Source: Fibrobacter sp.
GTDB lineage: Bacteria; Fibrobacterota; Chitinivibrionia; Chitinivibrionales; Chitinispirillaceae
Assembly: GCA_012523595.1 (NCBI GenBank)
Contig: JAAYIG010000087.1
Location: forward strand, 1-43,899
Direction: 5' to 3'
DNA: 43,899 nucleotides
Part shown: positions 24,743 to 35,210 of the stretch, piece by piece
Layout: each line of letters starts with the position of its first letter
Numbering within the stretch: the stretch's first letter is position 1
Position numbers and translations under genes: made by a program
The notes under the pieces: model-generated
Seen by the model: the letters and a program-made list of their open reading frames with translations, nothing else
Database searches by the model: none
What the model was told of the DNA's origin: nothing

Positions 24743-27121
24743 TTGATAAGTACCAGAAAAATTCGCAGCTTTATTCTTCTGCTCTCTGCAGCAGGATTTG
24801 TGATGTCTACCAATGCCCAGGGTTCTACAGAGCCCGATTCATCGGCATTAAAAGAGATGTTGGATTCGCTAGGATTGTCTGAAAATGATCTTGAAGCGAA
24901 GGTAAGATCTACGCTGATGTTTGGAGGTTCCATGCCGGTTTCTTTTTCCGGTGAGGGAAGAATTAAGTTCCAGTACCATCAGTTGCTCGAAAATCCCCTG
25001 TTTATGGAACAGGACCGGTCCTATGTTCAGTCTAACTGGGAAGGTAATGAGTCGTTTTTGCGTTTTGGGATGGTTGCCAGGGCAGGCCGCAATACAGTGC
25101 TGTGGTCAAAAATCGGCTTTCAGCATACACTTCCCGGAAATCATATAAATAAAAAGGAAGTTGGAGACACAATCCCGCCGACCAGGCATGATAAGACTGG
25201 TGAAGCAGCCATTATACATGAAGATATGAGTGCGGGATTAGCAATCCGCACGGTGCCGGTTTCTTTCTGGTTGAAACTGGGAGCGGTTCACTGGGTCGAG
25301 GCATCTCCTCTTACAATCTGGAAAGCACAGCCCAGAATGTTTGCGTGGGAGTATCTGCCTTACGAGATAGAGCAGCCTATCGCCCGTTACTATGAGTACA
25401 ACATTGCTAAAGGTGAGAGGATAGGGCGTGCCGCCTGGAATAAAAAGGCTTTCCAGGGGATAAATCTGGAGAGCATCAATCTTCCGGGGAATCTTTATTT
25501 CAACCTCTTATATAGTACCTATGAGCGATATGATAATTTCGAGCGTGAATATGTCGATTTTACAAATGACCTTGCATTGGCAGATGTTAACGGTCTTGTT
25601 AAGGGTAAAGGAATCGGAGACACCTACAGGCATCTTTTCCATAGCCGTCTGGCAGCGATTGAAGCTCTTGGAAGGTTGACTCCCGGGCTTAATTTCATGG
25701 CATATCTCTATGATGATGAAATATTCAAGAACAATCTCTTCCGGGGTGTGTTTGGCTACAGCGAAACTGTTGCAGGGAGAAAAGCCTTTATCAAAGAGCC
25801 CATTATTGGATCAATAGACCTGAAGGGCCCCATTACGGACAATCTCAGTATTCATGCAGATGTGGCGATGAGTTTTATCGACACGTTGTGGCGTACAGCG
25901 GATTCTGCTGGTTCAAAGGTCGTTGTGAATGAAACGCACAAATGGGGTCTTTTCAATCCTGCCTTTTACACCAGGCTGGAAAGCAAATATCTGCTTCCCA
26001 TCAATCTTGACCTGGCTGTGATCGGCAAAGATTTTTACTCACCGCTCTCTTTTGCGACACCTGTGGATGCGTTCTTTCCCTTTGGAGCAAACCTGTTTGG
26101 GCCGGGTAAATTTATCGGACGTGGAGAAGCTTCTCCCTATACTAAAAATATGGCTGGGTTTAACCTTCAGGTGGCTCCATCATTAAAAGGTTACGGGCAT
26201 TTGAAGATTACCTGGGGACAGCATTTCCAATTGGAATCTTCACGTGATCTGATCTATTTCCCGTACCGTCTGAACGGGCAGGATCTGTTCAGTCTCTTCC
26301 ATTCCTCTTATAACCGCTGGGGAAATGATCCTATAGATATTTCTCTGTTTAATGACTCCAAATATAGATATAAGAGAAGGTTGGGAGATGAATCTTTCAA
26401 GTCAAATCGTGATAGATTACCGGTTGGTTTTGAGGGTGGAGGACTGCGTTCTGACTATCTTGGGATGTACGAAGGGTTTGTGCCTTATGAAAACATCGAT
26501 CAGGCTAAAGCAAACCTCAGTTTGAGTGGAAAGAGTAATGTTTTTTATGAAGGTAACAACAAAAACAGCAACAAAGGTGATAGTGCCTATATTTATGCCC
26601 CGGCGGGTGGCGATACTGTATACAGTGCTAATGCATTTGTGCCTCAACATCAAAAGTTCACCTTTAATTTTGATATAGACTGGGCCTATGACTTTGGACC
26701 ACTGCTTGGTTACCCGCGGGAGATCTTTTTCGGCATTTACTATGCGTTAAACGGTGTCTCCACCTCATTTATGCCCCTGGCTTTTTCCGACAAGCCCAAA
26801 GATATGTTGCTTTGGGGAACCTATCTGAGGATGGAGCCGGCCATAGCAATTACTTCCAAGTTTTACATTCTTGGTTTATTAGGTTATGAAAACTGGAGAT
26901 CACAGAAAGCGTATACTGCCAATGTGGTTAATGTATCGTCCGTTGAACACAAGCCCATCGATTACAGGGATTTCGCTGTGGGGCTCGGTTTTGACTGGGA
27001 TATGCTCGCCAGAGTCGGGTTGCACGGAAGAGTAAAGTATATGCAGCATAAGGATGTTAATATTCCTGAAAACGATTACAAAACGCCAGTTATTTCAACT
27101 GAAATAAAGATGTGGTTCTGA
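24743..27121 (+). CDS. Large outer-membrane beta-barrel protein, putative oligosaccharide porin
   Basis: A 792-residue predicted outer-membrane protein. Residues 1-25 form a signal peptide (RSFILLLSAAGFVMSTNA then Q). A short helix follows (SALKEMLDSLGLSEND), then a long run of alternating amphipathic strands with many aromatic residues, ending in the strand VISTEIKMWF with a terminal Phe, the usual signal for barrel assembly. The start is TTG at 24743, chosen because AAGGAGG lies five bases upstream and the signal peptide then begins properly; the open frame opens 24 codons earlier. No TonB box or plug domain was seen. Its placement, divergent from the importer, suggests uptake of glucan fragments; this is inference. 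Confidence 0.75.
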   Translation: MISTRKIRSFILLLSAAGFVMSTNAQGSTEPDSSALKEMLDSLGLSENDLEAKVRSTLMFGGSMPVSFSGEGRIKFQYHQLLENPLFMEQDRSYVQSNWEGNESFLRFGMVARAGRNTVLWSKIGFQHTLPGNHINKKEVGDTIPPTRHDKTGEAAIIHEDMSAGLAIRTVPVSFWLKLGAVHWVEASPLTIWKAQPRMFAWEYLPYEIEQPIARYYEYNIAKGERIGRAAWNKKAFQGINLESINLPGNLYFNLLYSTYERYDNFEREYVDFTNDLALADVNGLVKGKGIGDTYRHLFHSRLAAIEALGRLTPGLNFMAYLYDDEIFKNNLFRGVFGYSETVAGRKAFIKEPIIGSIDLKGPITDNLSIHADVAMSFIDTLWRTADSAGSKVVVNETHKWGLFNPAFYTRLESKYLLPINLDLAVIGKDFYSPLSFATPVDAFFPFGANLFGPGKFIGRGEASPYTKNMAGFNLQVAPSLKGYGHLKITWGQHFQLESSRDLIYFPYRLNGQDLFSLFHSSYNRWGNDPIDISLFNDSKYRYKRRLGDESFKSNRDRLPVGFEGGGLRSDYLGMYEGFVPYENIDQAKANLSLSGKSNVFYEGNNKNSNKGDSAYIYAPAGGDTVYSANAFVPQHQKFTFNFDIDWAYDFGPLLGYPREIFFGIYYALNGVSTSFMPLAFSDKPKDMLLWGTYLRMEPAIAITSKFYILGLLGYENWRSQKAYTANVVNVSSVEHKPIDYRDFAVGLGFDWDMLARVGLHGRVKYMQHKDVNIPENDYKTPVISTEIKMWF

Positions 27122-27155
27122 CAAATAACAGTCACTGTTCATAAAAGGAGTATCA

Positions 27156-29144
27156 ATGCTCAGAAGAATCGTTGCACTAATAAGCGTGGGACTTATTTCC
27201 GGAGTCTATGCTGATCAGGGGAAACTGGATCAGATACAGAAAACCCTCGAGAGCATAATGGCTAAGGCAGGTATCTCGATTGGCGGCGAGTTCAGGTCTC
27301 AATACCTGGGAGCCAAGATCAGTGGAGACAGCTTGGATCAATCCAAGAGGACAAGAGAGACAAATGAGTTCACATCAGTGGACTTTGATATCAAAGCCCG
27401 CCCGAACGAATATATTTCCGGGCGGATCGTTTTCAGGATGCATCAGAACTGGCAAAACTTCTTCTCTGATATCTCCAACCCCATCTTTTCAAGATGGATC
27501 AGTATAGACGGAAACCCGATGGATATGTTTCGTTTCAATATTGGTGATTTCAAAGAAAAGTATTCCCCCCTGACACTTTATTCACCGGATATTGATATTC
27601 TTTACGAACCCTATATTTTTGCCAGGCAGCGGGAAGTTGCTATGGACGAACTTTTTATAGGTAATAACTATCGTATTCTTCAGGGTATAAATTTTGGATT
27701 TGATGCAGAAGTAGAGCCCCTTTTCAATGAGTTTCATCTGGGATTGATTGGTGCGCGCCTTAGAAGTGCTGAAACAGATATTCAGAATGGAAGTAAGGTC
27801 ACTGACATTTATGAACAGGTTTACAATGAAGACACTGCCATGACAAAGTACATGGTTGGAAGTAATCTGGATATGACTTTCCTTAAGGGAATTAACTTAG
27901 GTGGAACTTACCTTTTCACTTTCGATCATAAGGGAAGCCTGGCTTTTAACAAACCTTCTTACATTGCTCATTATGATACTGTTGCGAGGTTTAAACAGGA
28001 AAAACTTCATGTTATTTCTGTCCGTCCCGGTGTGGATATTGGAAAATTTATCGGCTCAGAGTCCCTGGGGCTTGGTGTAAAGGCGGAAATAGCTTTTTCT
28101 GTTGATGATTCGACGATGTTTGACTCTGTAGGTGTGGACACACTCGGAAAAGCTGTCAATGATTTCATAGACACAGTTACAACTGGTGTAGCATTGAATG
28201 CAGGTCTGGACTTCAGTTTTTCCGCCAGTGACATTTTTGGATTACGTGCAAATGTCTCTTACATGTCTAACGATGATGCTTTCAGGAATCCTCTGGCTCA
28301 GACACCTTCCTTTATCGGTCAGAGCATAATGAACAATGAGGTCACAAGAATCAGGGTGGACACCACCGGTGCAAAGGATACAGTACGTAATTACTCCACT
28401 TTCGATGCGCTATACAATACTGTATTCAAATTTACTACCAAAGATAACATTTTGTGGTCAAAGTCCCCATACATGAAAACCTCTTATTACCGCGGGATAA
28501 TGAATAAGCAGGAGCTTGACGCTTTTGTCGATGGTTACTGTGATCCCACAGTGCAGTTGGTGCTTCCTCTGGGACCTGCAACACCCAATCGCTCCGGTAT
28601 AAACGGTAATATTAAAGCTTCTCTTTTAAACAACGGGATTGAATTGAGTGGATTACTGGCATTGCTCAAAGAGAAGGAAGTATCAGTTGATATGCCAGGA
28701 TTTGAAAAGACGAAATTTACTCAAATAGGTGGCGGACTGAAAATTGACTTCAGCAAGTTCCTCACTGTCTTCAAGTATACTACCGAGATTTCCGGCAGCT
28801 ATGTTTCATCTGCTGCTGAAAATACAGGAATTGAAAACTTCGAAATCACTTCGAATCTTATCAATCTCGGTCTTAATTATCAATTCTGGAAAAGAGGCGC
28901 TCTGCTTCTTGGTATGCAGCTTATCCAGAACGAAGCAGTTCTTCTGGGGAATACAACAAAACAGGACCTGACCCACTGGTCTGCCGGTATCGAATGGAAA
29001 GTTGCCGACGGTGCATCGGTTGTAACCTCTATCGGGCAGATAATCGCCGATAATGATGACAACAGATGGCTGATCGGTACTGGCTCCGGGAGGGATGATT
29101 TCACGCAGACGCTTATGGATGTATTTTTAAGAGTAAAATTTTAA
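27156..29144 (+). CDS. Second outer-membrane beta-barrel protein
   Basis: A 662-residue predicted outer-membrane protein with the same layout as its upstream neighbour: signal peptide (1-19, LISVGLISGVYA), a short helix (KLDQIQKTLESIMAKAG), a first strand GGEFRSQYLG, then many amphipathic strands and a C-terminal aromatic end (LMDVFLRVKF). AAAGGAG lies six bases before the ATG, and only 34 bases separate it from the first barrel gene, so they are co-transcribed. Acidic periplasm- or surface-facing loops contain several Asp-Thr-Val-type repeats. No known family name is certain. The pair may be two porins, or porin plus surface receptor, for the same substrate. Confidence 0.75.
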   Translation: MLRRIVALISVGLISGVYADQGKLDQIQKTLESIMAKAGISIGGEFRSQYLGAKISGDSLDQSKRTRETNEFTSVDFDIKARPNEYISGRIVFRMHQNWQNFFSDISNPIFSRWISIDGNPMDMFRFNIGDFKEKYSPLTLYSPDIDILYEPYIFARQREVAMDELFIGNNYRILQGINFGFDAEVEPLFNEFHLGLIGARLRSAETDIQNGSKVTDIYEQVYNEDTAMTKYMVGSNLDMTFLKGINLGGTYLFTFDHKGSLAFNKPSYIAHYDTVARFKQEKLHVISVRPGVDIGKFIGSESLGLGVKAEIAFSVDDSTMFDSVGVDTLGKAVNDFIDTVTTGVALNAGLDFSFSASDIFGLRANVSYMSNDDAFRNPLAQTPSFIGQSIMNNEVTRIRVDTTGAKDTVRNYSTFDALYNTVFKFTTKDNILWSKSPYMKTSYYRGIMNKQELDAFVDGYCDPTVQLVLPLGPATPNRSGINGNIKASLLNNGIELSGLLALLKEKEVSVDMPGFEKTKFTQIGGGLKIDFSKFLTVFKYTTEISGSYVSSAAENTGIENFEITSNLINLGLNYQFWKRGALLLGMQLIQNEAVLLGNTTKQDLTHWSAGIEWKVADGASVVTSIGQIIADNDDNRWLIGTGSGRDDFTQTLMDVFLRVKF

Positions 29145-29145
29145 C

Positions 29146-29163
29146 CTTGATCATCTGATCAAG
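29146..29163. other. Perfect 8-base inverted repeat after the barrel genes
   Basis: CTTGATCA and TGATCAAG are separated by two bases, directly after the stop of the second barrel gene. No T run follows, so it is a poor intrinsic terminator; it may stabilise the mRNA end or slow polymerase before the GH51 gene. Confidence 0.4.
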
Positions 29164-29300
29164 AGATGGTCTGCTTGATTTTGAAAAGAGAAAATAGAAA
29201 TTATTGTTCTTATCTGTATAAAAATTATCTGTGTGACAACATAGATGATTCAGAAAAAGAATCTTAACAGTTTGACAATAAAGCGGGAAACGGGAAAATT

Positions 29301-32300
29301 ATGAATCGAAATCTTCGCCTTACAATTGCTGCAGTTGCATGCATGATGTTTAGCGCAAGTGCAGTATTCCCCGGCTGGCTTAAGTTCAAGCCTCTGAAAA
29401 AAGCCGAAGAAAAGAAAAGCGAGTCTTCCGTAGATCCTCGTATCATGTATCGCTTCTTCGATGAAGACTTTGTTTCCGGTGGGTATGCCTACTGGTATCC
29501 TGAAAACTCCAAGGTTTTTATTCCAGAGGAGTCGGGAAAAAACGGTGAAGTGGCAATCGAATTTGATCTGGATGAGAAGGATTATTCCGGTGGTTCTGTC
29601 TGCCTGTATAATCTTCTTTACGACTTGCGTCCGTTGTATGCTACAGGAGCGCTCCAGTTCTGGATCAAAGGGAATATGGGTGGAGAGATCGCCTGGGCTG
29701 CTCTTGTTGATGATGAAAATGCAGACGGGAAGAAAACTGTGGTCCGCTTGCCTCTTCAGAATTATGGAGGCATCTCTAAAGAATGGAAACTTATCTCCAT
29801 TCCACTTTCCGCTTTCGGAAAAAGGGGAGTGTTCTGGGACGCAAAGAAGAGGGTGGAAGTGCCTGAAAGATTTCAGTGGGATGCTGTTTGTGAATTCCGC
29901 ATTGAAATAAAGAAAAATGAAAATCCTGATTTCCGGGCCTGGGTTGATGACATCTTTATTCTCAGGGATGTATACGAACCGGTTGAGGAAAAAGAAGAGC
30001 AGTATTGGGATGAGCGGGAGGATATGATCGATTCTCCTCCGCTTGCCTCAAGACCCGAAGTAAAAGATGTACATAAGGTATTTATAGATGAAACACCCGG
30101 GGGCGGATTCGTTTATGTTTACGGAGGAAAAACCGCTTATAAGGTTATTTCGGGGGCATCAAAAGACAATAAGGGAATTCTGGCCTGTTATCTTGATAAT
30201 GGAGATTATTCCGGAGTTACTCTTGCTTTGGGTAATGGAGCAAGTATCAATGTAGAGCCTCTGAAAAAAGCAAAAGCCGCAGGTCTTGCTTTCTGGGCAA
30301 AAGGAGCCCCGGGGGTTGATAAAATCTATGTTGGTATTCTCGATGATGAATCTGATGGGGCGAAAGTGCAGACAAAAGTAGCCCTGGGGGATTTTGGCTC
30401 ATTGGATACTACATGGAAATATTTCATGATCCCTCTGCGCAGATTCCAGGATGTTGGAAAGTACTGGGATGATAATAAAAAGGCTGAAGTTGTTGGAGAT
30501 GTCAAATGGAATCAGGTAAATGAAATCAGATTTTCCAACAACAAAGCCGAAAACAAGGTACCTGAAGGGGAACCGGTAGCCTTGTATGTGGATCAGATCA
30601 CTTTTATTGAAGAAATTCCGGGCTATATTGATCCTGAAGAGTATTGGGCTAATTTCGAGTCTGATGCTAAGGATATAATACTGCATGATTTCGAGGGTTC
30701 AGAAAGTCCCAACTGGGAAACCGCTAATGGCCCCAAATCGGAAATCAGTTATAAGCTTGTGAAGAGTGAGGCTAGAAATGGCGGAGAAAATGCTCTGGCT
30801 ATTACCTTCAAGATGAATGACTGGTGTGATGCTGTATTCAACTATGAAACAAACAACAGTGCACCTGAACTCAGGGACTGGAGCAAGCACTGGGGTCTTA
30901 AATTTGAAATGTACACATCCAAACCCTATCAGGGTATCAATGTTCAGGTTAATGATGCCGGTAATGAGGTGTGGATCGCGAGTGCCGGATGCGGAAAAGG
31001 ATGGCATGAGGTGCTTGTACCTTTCAAGGCTTTCTACAAATTTCCCTACTGGCAGCCGGAAGATGCTGAGCAGAACGGGAAATTTGATATGCAGGCAATA
31101 AGAACTATCGATTTCAAACCTTCCGGTGAAGGTACATCCGGAACTTTTCTGATCGATAATGTGAGGCTGACAAATGAGAGGACTGCCTACGAAGCGCCTG
31201 TGGCCGAAAAGATAACTGTCAAGATTACCGGTGACATGGGTAAAGTTGTTACACCTGCAATAAATGACGGTATTTTCGGCATAAACGCGGCTCTGTGGGA
31301 TGGCGATCTTCTCAAGCCCCAGACGGTGGATTATGTTAAAGCTGTCAACCATGCGGTACTTCGTTACCCGGGTGGTCTGAGAGCTGATGAGGACCACTGG
31401 AAAGAGGTCCTTGCAAAGAAAGACTGGATGGTTGACACCGATGAATTCCTGGAATTCTGTAAGCAGACAAATACAACTCCCATGATTACCGTTAACTTCG
31501 GTACAGGTACTGCAGAAGAAGCTGCCGAATGGGTAAAACATGTAAATGTGACCAAAAAGGCAAATGTAAAATACTGGGAGGTAGGTAACGAGCTTTATGG
31601 AGACTGGCACGCTAACCACTGTACTGCTGAAGAGTATGGTAAGAGGGCTGCTGAATTCATAAAGAAGATGAAAGAAGTGGATCCTTCGATTCTGGTGACT
31701 GTGGTCTGGGTCCTTGAAGGTGAATGGAATAAAGTGGTATTCGAGAACACCAAAGATCTGGCTGACGGAGTGAATGTACACCATTATCCTCAGCATGCTG
31801 GTGAAGAAAATGATGCTGCGTTGCTGGCAGCCCCGCAGACTCTCAAATCAATTCTTCCTGGTGTACGGAAGCAGACGGAGGAATATGGGGTTCCGGGAAA
31901 GAAGTATGAGATCTGGCTCACAGAGTGGAACTCTGTTGATTTCAAACCAGGACCTCAGACACTGGGTATTGTAAACGCTATGTTTGTCGCGGATTACCTT
32001 GGAGAACTGGCTGTTCAGAATATAGAGCAGGCATCTTACTGGGATATCCATAACGACATTACAGAGCAGGGTGGTGACTACGGATATCTATCCAGAACCG
32101 GTGCGCCGGATGGGGACAATGTGCCGCGTCCTTCATACTTTGCTTTTAAAATGGCAAGCGAAGCTCTTCGCGGAAAGTTACTGGAGACAGAATCCGAAAA
32201 TGATAATGTGTCGACTTATCTGACCGAAAACAATGGAAAGAAAGCCCTGATGGTTATCAATAAGATGCCTAAGACGAAAGCTGTGATCGATCTGAATATA

Positions 32301-32444
32301 CCCGGTTTCAGTGGAAAAGCCACATTGAAGCAGTTGCGTTCAGATAACATGAAAAATGGTTACAGTTCAGAAACCATCGATGTCGCTGAGGGTGGTGAGA
32401 TTACCCTGCCTGCATGGTCTGTGACGACGATTACAATCCAGTAA
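29301..32444 (+). CDS. Secreted GH51 endoglucanase with three N-terminal binding modules
   Basis: A 1047-residue secreted enzyme. Residues 1-24 are a signal peptide. Three beta-sandwich modules of about 170-190 residues follow (45-230, 255-445, 457-630), the first two clearly related (a repeated pattern of LQFWIKG/LAFWAKG, then VRLPLQNYG/KVALGDFG and a Trp-Lys strand); they resemble CBM30/CBM11-type cellulose-binding modules. The catalytic domain (about 640-1047) is clan GH-A: acid/base Glu764 in WEVGNELYG and nucleophile Glu875 in IWLTEWNS. Architecture and size match Fibrobacter succinogenes endoglucanase EGF/CelF (recall, not searched); most other GH51 enzymes are arabinofuranosidases. No sorting tail is seen, unlike the GH9 protein. 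A strong terminator follows. Confidence 0.88.
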   Translation: MNRNLRLTIAAVACMMFSASAVFPGWLKFKPLKKAEEKKSESSVDPRIMYRFFDEDFVSGGYAYWYPENSKVFIPEESGKNGEVAIEFDLDEKDYSGGSVCLYNLLYDLRPLYATGALQFWIKGNMGGEIAWAALVDDENADGKKTVVRLPLQNYGGISKEWKLISIPLSAFGKRGVFWDAKKRVEVPERFQWDAVCEFRIEIKKNENPDFRAWVDDIFILRDVYEPVEEKEEQYWDEREDMIDSPPLASRPEVKDVHKVFIDETPGGGFVYVYGGKTAYKVISGASKDNKGILACYLDNGDYSGVTLALGNGASINVEPLKKAKAAGLAFWAKGAPGVDKIYVGILDDESDGAKVQTKVALGDFGSLDTTWKYFMIPLRRFQDVGKYWDDNKKAEVVGDVKWNQVNEIRFSNNKAENKVPEGEPVALYVDQITFIEEIPGYIDPEEYWANFESDAKDIILHDFEGSESPNWETANGPKSEISYKLVKSEARNGGENALAITFKMNDWCDAVFNYETNNSAPELRDWSKHWGLKFEMYTSKPYQGINVQVNDAGNEVWIASAGCGKGWHEVLVPFKAFYKFPYWQPEDAEQNGKFDMQAIRTIDFKPSGEGTSGTFLIDNVRLTNERTAYEAPVAEKITVKITGDMGKVVTPAINDGIFGINAALWDGDLLKPQTVDYVKAVNHAVLRYPGGLRADEDHWKEVLAKKDWMVDTDEFLEFCKQTNTTPMITVNFGTGTAEEAAEWVKHVNVTKKANVKYWEVGNELYGDWHANHCTAEEYGKRAAEFIKKMKEVDPSILVTVVWVLEGEWNKVVFENTKDLADGVNVHHYPQHAGEENDAALLAAPQTLKSILPGVRKQTEEYGVPGKKYEIWLTEWNSVDFKPGPQTLGIVNAMFVADYLGELAVQNIEQASYWDIHNDITEQGGDYGYLSRTGAPDGDNVPRPSYFAFKMASEALRGKLLETESENDNVSTYLTENNGKKALMVINKMPKTKAVIDLNIPGFSGKATLKQLRSDNMKNGYSSETIDVAEGGEITLPAWSVTTITIQ

Positions 32445-32464
32445 TCTTGAAAAGTATCGAAAGA

Positions 32465-32503
32465 AAAGCTTCCGGTCCTGTAGATCGGGAGCTTTTCTTT
32501 TTG
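32465..32503 (+). terminator. Intrinsic terminator after the GH51 gene
   Basis: AAAAGCTTCCG (32465-32475) pairs with CGGGAGCTTTT (32487-32497), 11 pairs with one T-G, around an 11-base loop, and is followed by CTTTTT. It separates the GH51 unit from the GH94 pair, which therefore needs its own promoter. Confidence 0.87.
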
Positions 32504-32629
32504 ACAGATAAAGAAGCGAAAGGACACTCTAACCTTTTGCAGGTGTATGGGTATAATAATTGACCTCTGGAGGAGGAAAAAGCTGTACTGGATTGGGTAC
32601 AAATTCATCGAAGCTGTAACTTCAAATTC

Positions 32630-32645
32630 ATATATATATATATAT
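32630..32645. repeat. AT dinucleotide tract upstream of GH94 genes
   Basis: Sixteen bases of alternating A and T lie 53 bases before the first GH94 start. Length variation by slippage could alter expression, or the tract may simply be a flexible promoter element. Confidence 0.6.
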
Positions 32646-32698
32646 GGCGTAACCTATTTTGTAATATTGTTCGAAAACTGGTGATTATTGGAGGATAA

Positions 32699-35134
32699 AT
32701 GAAATTCGGATTTTTTGATGACGAGAAGCGGGAGTATGTAATCACTACACCCCAGACACCTTACCCCTGGATCAATTACCTGGGAGTTTCAGATTTCTTC
32801 TCTCTTATTTCCAATACCGCCGGAGGATATTGCTTCTATAAGGATGCAAGACTGAGGAGAATACTCCGTTACAGGTACAACAATATCCCCATTGACAATG
32901 GAGGGAGATATTTTTATATCCGGGAGAACGATGATTTCTGGTCTCCGGGATGGAAACCCGTAAAGAAGGGGTTGACAGATTATCAGTGCCGTCACGGAAT
33001 GGGTTATACCATAATAAAAGGCATGAGAAACGGGTTGTCGGCAGAAGTCCTTTACATGGTGCCGGTGGATGCCAATTGTGAGATTCACAAGGTAACTCTT
33101 ACAAATACCACAAAAAAGGCAAAGAAGTTTACACTGTTTTCTTTTGTGGAATTCTGCCTCTGGAATGCTCTCGATGACATGACAAACTTCCAGCGGAATT
33201 TCAGCACAGGCGAGGTGGAAATCGATGGCTCAGTAATCTATCATAAGACGGAATACCGGGAGCGCAGGAACCATTTCGCTTTCTATACTGTAAACAGACA
33301 GATATCAGGTTTCGATACTGATCGTGAGGTTTTCCTGGGCAGGTACAATGGACTGGAAAATCCGGATGTGGTTATTGAGGGAAAGTCAAAAAACTCTGTG
33401 GCTGACGGATGGTCGCCTGTAGCATCTCACAGCATAAACATAACACTCAATCCTCAAGAGAGTGCTGAGCTGGTTTTTCTGCTCGGATATGTTGAGAACA
33501 AGGAAGATGAGAAATGGGAAGCTCCGGGCATTATCAACAAGAAAAATGCGAAGAGCTTGATGGAGAGATTTTCAACCAGTGCCGAAGTAAATAAAGCCTT
33601 TGATGATCTCAGGGTTTACTGGGATAATCTCTTATCAAGATACACATTGGAGAGCAAGGATGAAAAGCTCAATAGAATGGTCAATATCTGGAATCAGTAT
33701 CAGTGCATAATCACTTTTAATATGTCAAGAAGTGCATCGTATTTTGAATCCGGTATCGGAAGAGGAATGGGGTTCCGTGATTCCAACCAGGATATCGCCG
33801 GTTTCGTGCATCAATTACCCGACGGTGCCCGTCAGAGAATAATCGACCTTGCATCGACTCAGTTTGAGGATGGCGGTGCATATCATCAGTATCAGCCTCT
33901 TACTAAAAAAGGAAACAACGAAATAGGCGGTAACTTCAATGATGATCCGCTGTGGCTGATCTATGCGACTGCAGCTTATTTGAAGGAGACCGGGGACTGG
34001 AAGATTCTCGAGACGAAGGTTCCTTATGACAACAATCCCGAAAAAACAGGTACTCTTCTTGACCACCTCACAAAGTCTTTCTATCATGTGGTCAATAACA
34101 GGGGACCTCACGGGCTGCCGCTGATCGGGAGAGCAGACTGGAACGACTGTCTCAACCTGAACTGTTTTTCAAGCACACCGGATGAATCGTTTCAGACCTG
34201 TACAAACAAGGATGGTAAAAGGGCTGAGTCGGTATTTATAGCCGGAATGTTTACAGGGATCGGAAAAGAGTATGCTAAGATTCTAAGGCACCTGGGAAAA
34301 GAGGAAGAGGCTATACAGGCTGAAAAATATATAGCCGAGATGAAAGGTGTTGTGGAAGAGCAGGGATGGGATGGTGAGTGGTTTTTGCGGGCATACGATG
34401 ATTCCGGAAATAAAGTGGGAAGCAAAGATAACCCTGAAGGAAAGATCTTCATCGAGCCTCAAGGGTATTGTATTATGGGCGGTATCGGGCTTGAGGACGG
34501 TAAGGCTAAAAAAGCGCTGGAATCCTCACGCAAATATCTCGATACCCGTCACGGGCTGGTGCTTGTCAATCCTCCATTCTCAAGGTATTATTTAAATCTC
34601 GGAGAGATTTCATCGTACCCTCCCGGGTACAAGGAAAATGCAGGAATATTCTGTCACAACAATCCCTGGATAATAATTGCGGAAGCGATAATGGGTGAGG
34701 GTGATTATGCTTTTGACCACTACCGGAAGATTGCTCCTGCGTACAGGGAAGAGATCAGTGATGTGCACAGGATGGAGCCCTATGTGTATTCACAGATGAT
34801 AGCAGGAAAGGATGCCGGGAGGCACGGGGAAGCAAAGAATTCCTGGCTTACAGGTACAGCAGCCTGGAATTTCGTGGCTGTTTCCCAGTGGATCCTTGGG
34901 ATACGTCCGGATTACGATGGGCTTATAATTGATCCCTGTATCCCATCAGACTGGAATGGATTTACGGTTACAAGGAAGTTCCGGGGTGCAACTTACAGGA
35001 TTACCGTCAAGAATCCATCACATGTGAATAAAGGAATAAAGTCTCTTGTTGTTGATGGTGCGGCTGTGGAAGGAAATCTTGTCAAAGCTTTCACTGATGG
35101 TGGTGAACATAAAGTGGAAGCGGTGATGGGGTAA
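32699..35134 (+). CDS. Cellobiose phosphorylase (GH94)
   Basis: An 811-residue cytoplasmic enzyme (no signal peptide) that splits cellobiose with phosphate into glucose 1-phosphate and glucose. Seen: the family N-terminus [14 protein letters not shown], the beta-sandwich and linker, and an alpha/alpha barrel with catalytic Asp483 in ADWNDC. Against the Cellulomonas numbering known for the family, acceptor-site Glu649, Tyr653, Lys658 and His666 align with Glu636, Tyr640, Lys645 and His653 in [15 protein letters not shown]...H. Length is typical (about 810-820). GGAGG lies five bases before the ATG. It conserves the glucosyl bond energy, which suits life on cellulose. Followed after 70-odd bases by a paralogue. 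Confidence 0.94.
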   Translation: MKFGFFDDEKREYVITTPQTPYPWINYLGVSDFFSLISNTAGGYCFYKDARLRRILRYRYNNIPIDNGGRYFYIRENDDFWSPGWKPVKKGLTDYQCRHGMGYTIIKGMRNGLSAEVLYMVPVDANCEIHKVTLTNTTKKAKKFTLFSFVEFCLWNALDDMTNFQRNFSTGEVEIDGSVIYHKTEYRERRNHFAFYTVNRQISGFDTDREVFLGRYNGLENPDVVIEGKSKNSVADGWSPVASHSINITLNPQESAELVFLLGYVENKEDEKWEAPGIINKKNAKSLMERFSTSAEVNKAFDDLRVYWDNLLSRYTLESKDEKLNRMVNIWNQYQCIITFNMSRSASYFESGIGRGMGFRDSNQDIAGFVHQLPDGARQRIIDLASTQFEDGGAYHQYQPLTKKGNNEIGGNFNDDPLWLIYATAAYLKETGDWKILETKVPYDNNPEKTGTLLDHLTKSFYHVVNNRGPHGLPLIGRADWNDCLNLNCFSSTPDESFQTCTNKDGKRAESVFIAGMFTGIGKEYAKILRHLGKEEEAIQAEKYIAEMKGVVEEQGWDGEWFLRAYDDSGNKVGSKDNPEGKIFIEPQGYCIMGGIGLEDGKAKKALESSRKYLDTRHGLVLVNPPFSRYYLNLGEISSYPPGYKENAGIFCHNNPWIIIAEAIMGEGDYAFDHYRKIAPAYREEISDVHRMEPYVYSQMIAGKDAGRHGEAKNSWLTGTAAWNFVAVSQWILGIRPDYDGLIIDPCIPSDWNGFTVTRKFRGATYRITVKNPSHVNKGIKSLVVDGAAVEGNLVKAFTDGGEHKVEAVMG

Positions 35135-35210
35135 GGTTTTCTGACAGGTGTTAATGCAAACAGTAATTAAACCCTAATGAATTCCATTTGTTGAGTTTGA
35201 AAGGATGGCT

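Noticed and set aside
24743-29144. The two barrels as a SusC/SusD pair
   Set aside because: Neither has a TonB plug or carboxypeptidase-like domain at the N-terminus, and neither is a lipoprotein with SusD-type helical repeats.
29272-29300. TTGACA before the GH51 gene as a promoter
   Set aside because: At 17-base spacing the -10 would be AAAATT directly before the ATG, putting the transcript start inside the coding sequence.
30699-31796. 365-codon frame on the minus strand
   Set aside because: It is fully antisense to the GH51 gene, which has clear motifs along its length; the antisense product is Cys/His/Phe-rich with no recognisable domain.
32552-32557. TATAAT upstream of the GH94 genes as a promoter
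   Set aside because: It is a perfect -10 but has no acceptable -35 at 15-19 bases and no extended -10 TG, so it is left as a possibility only.
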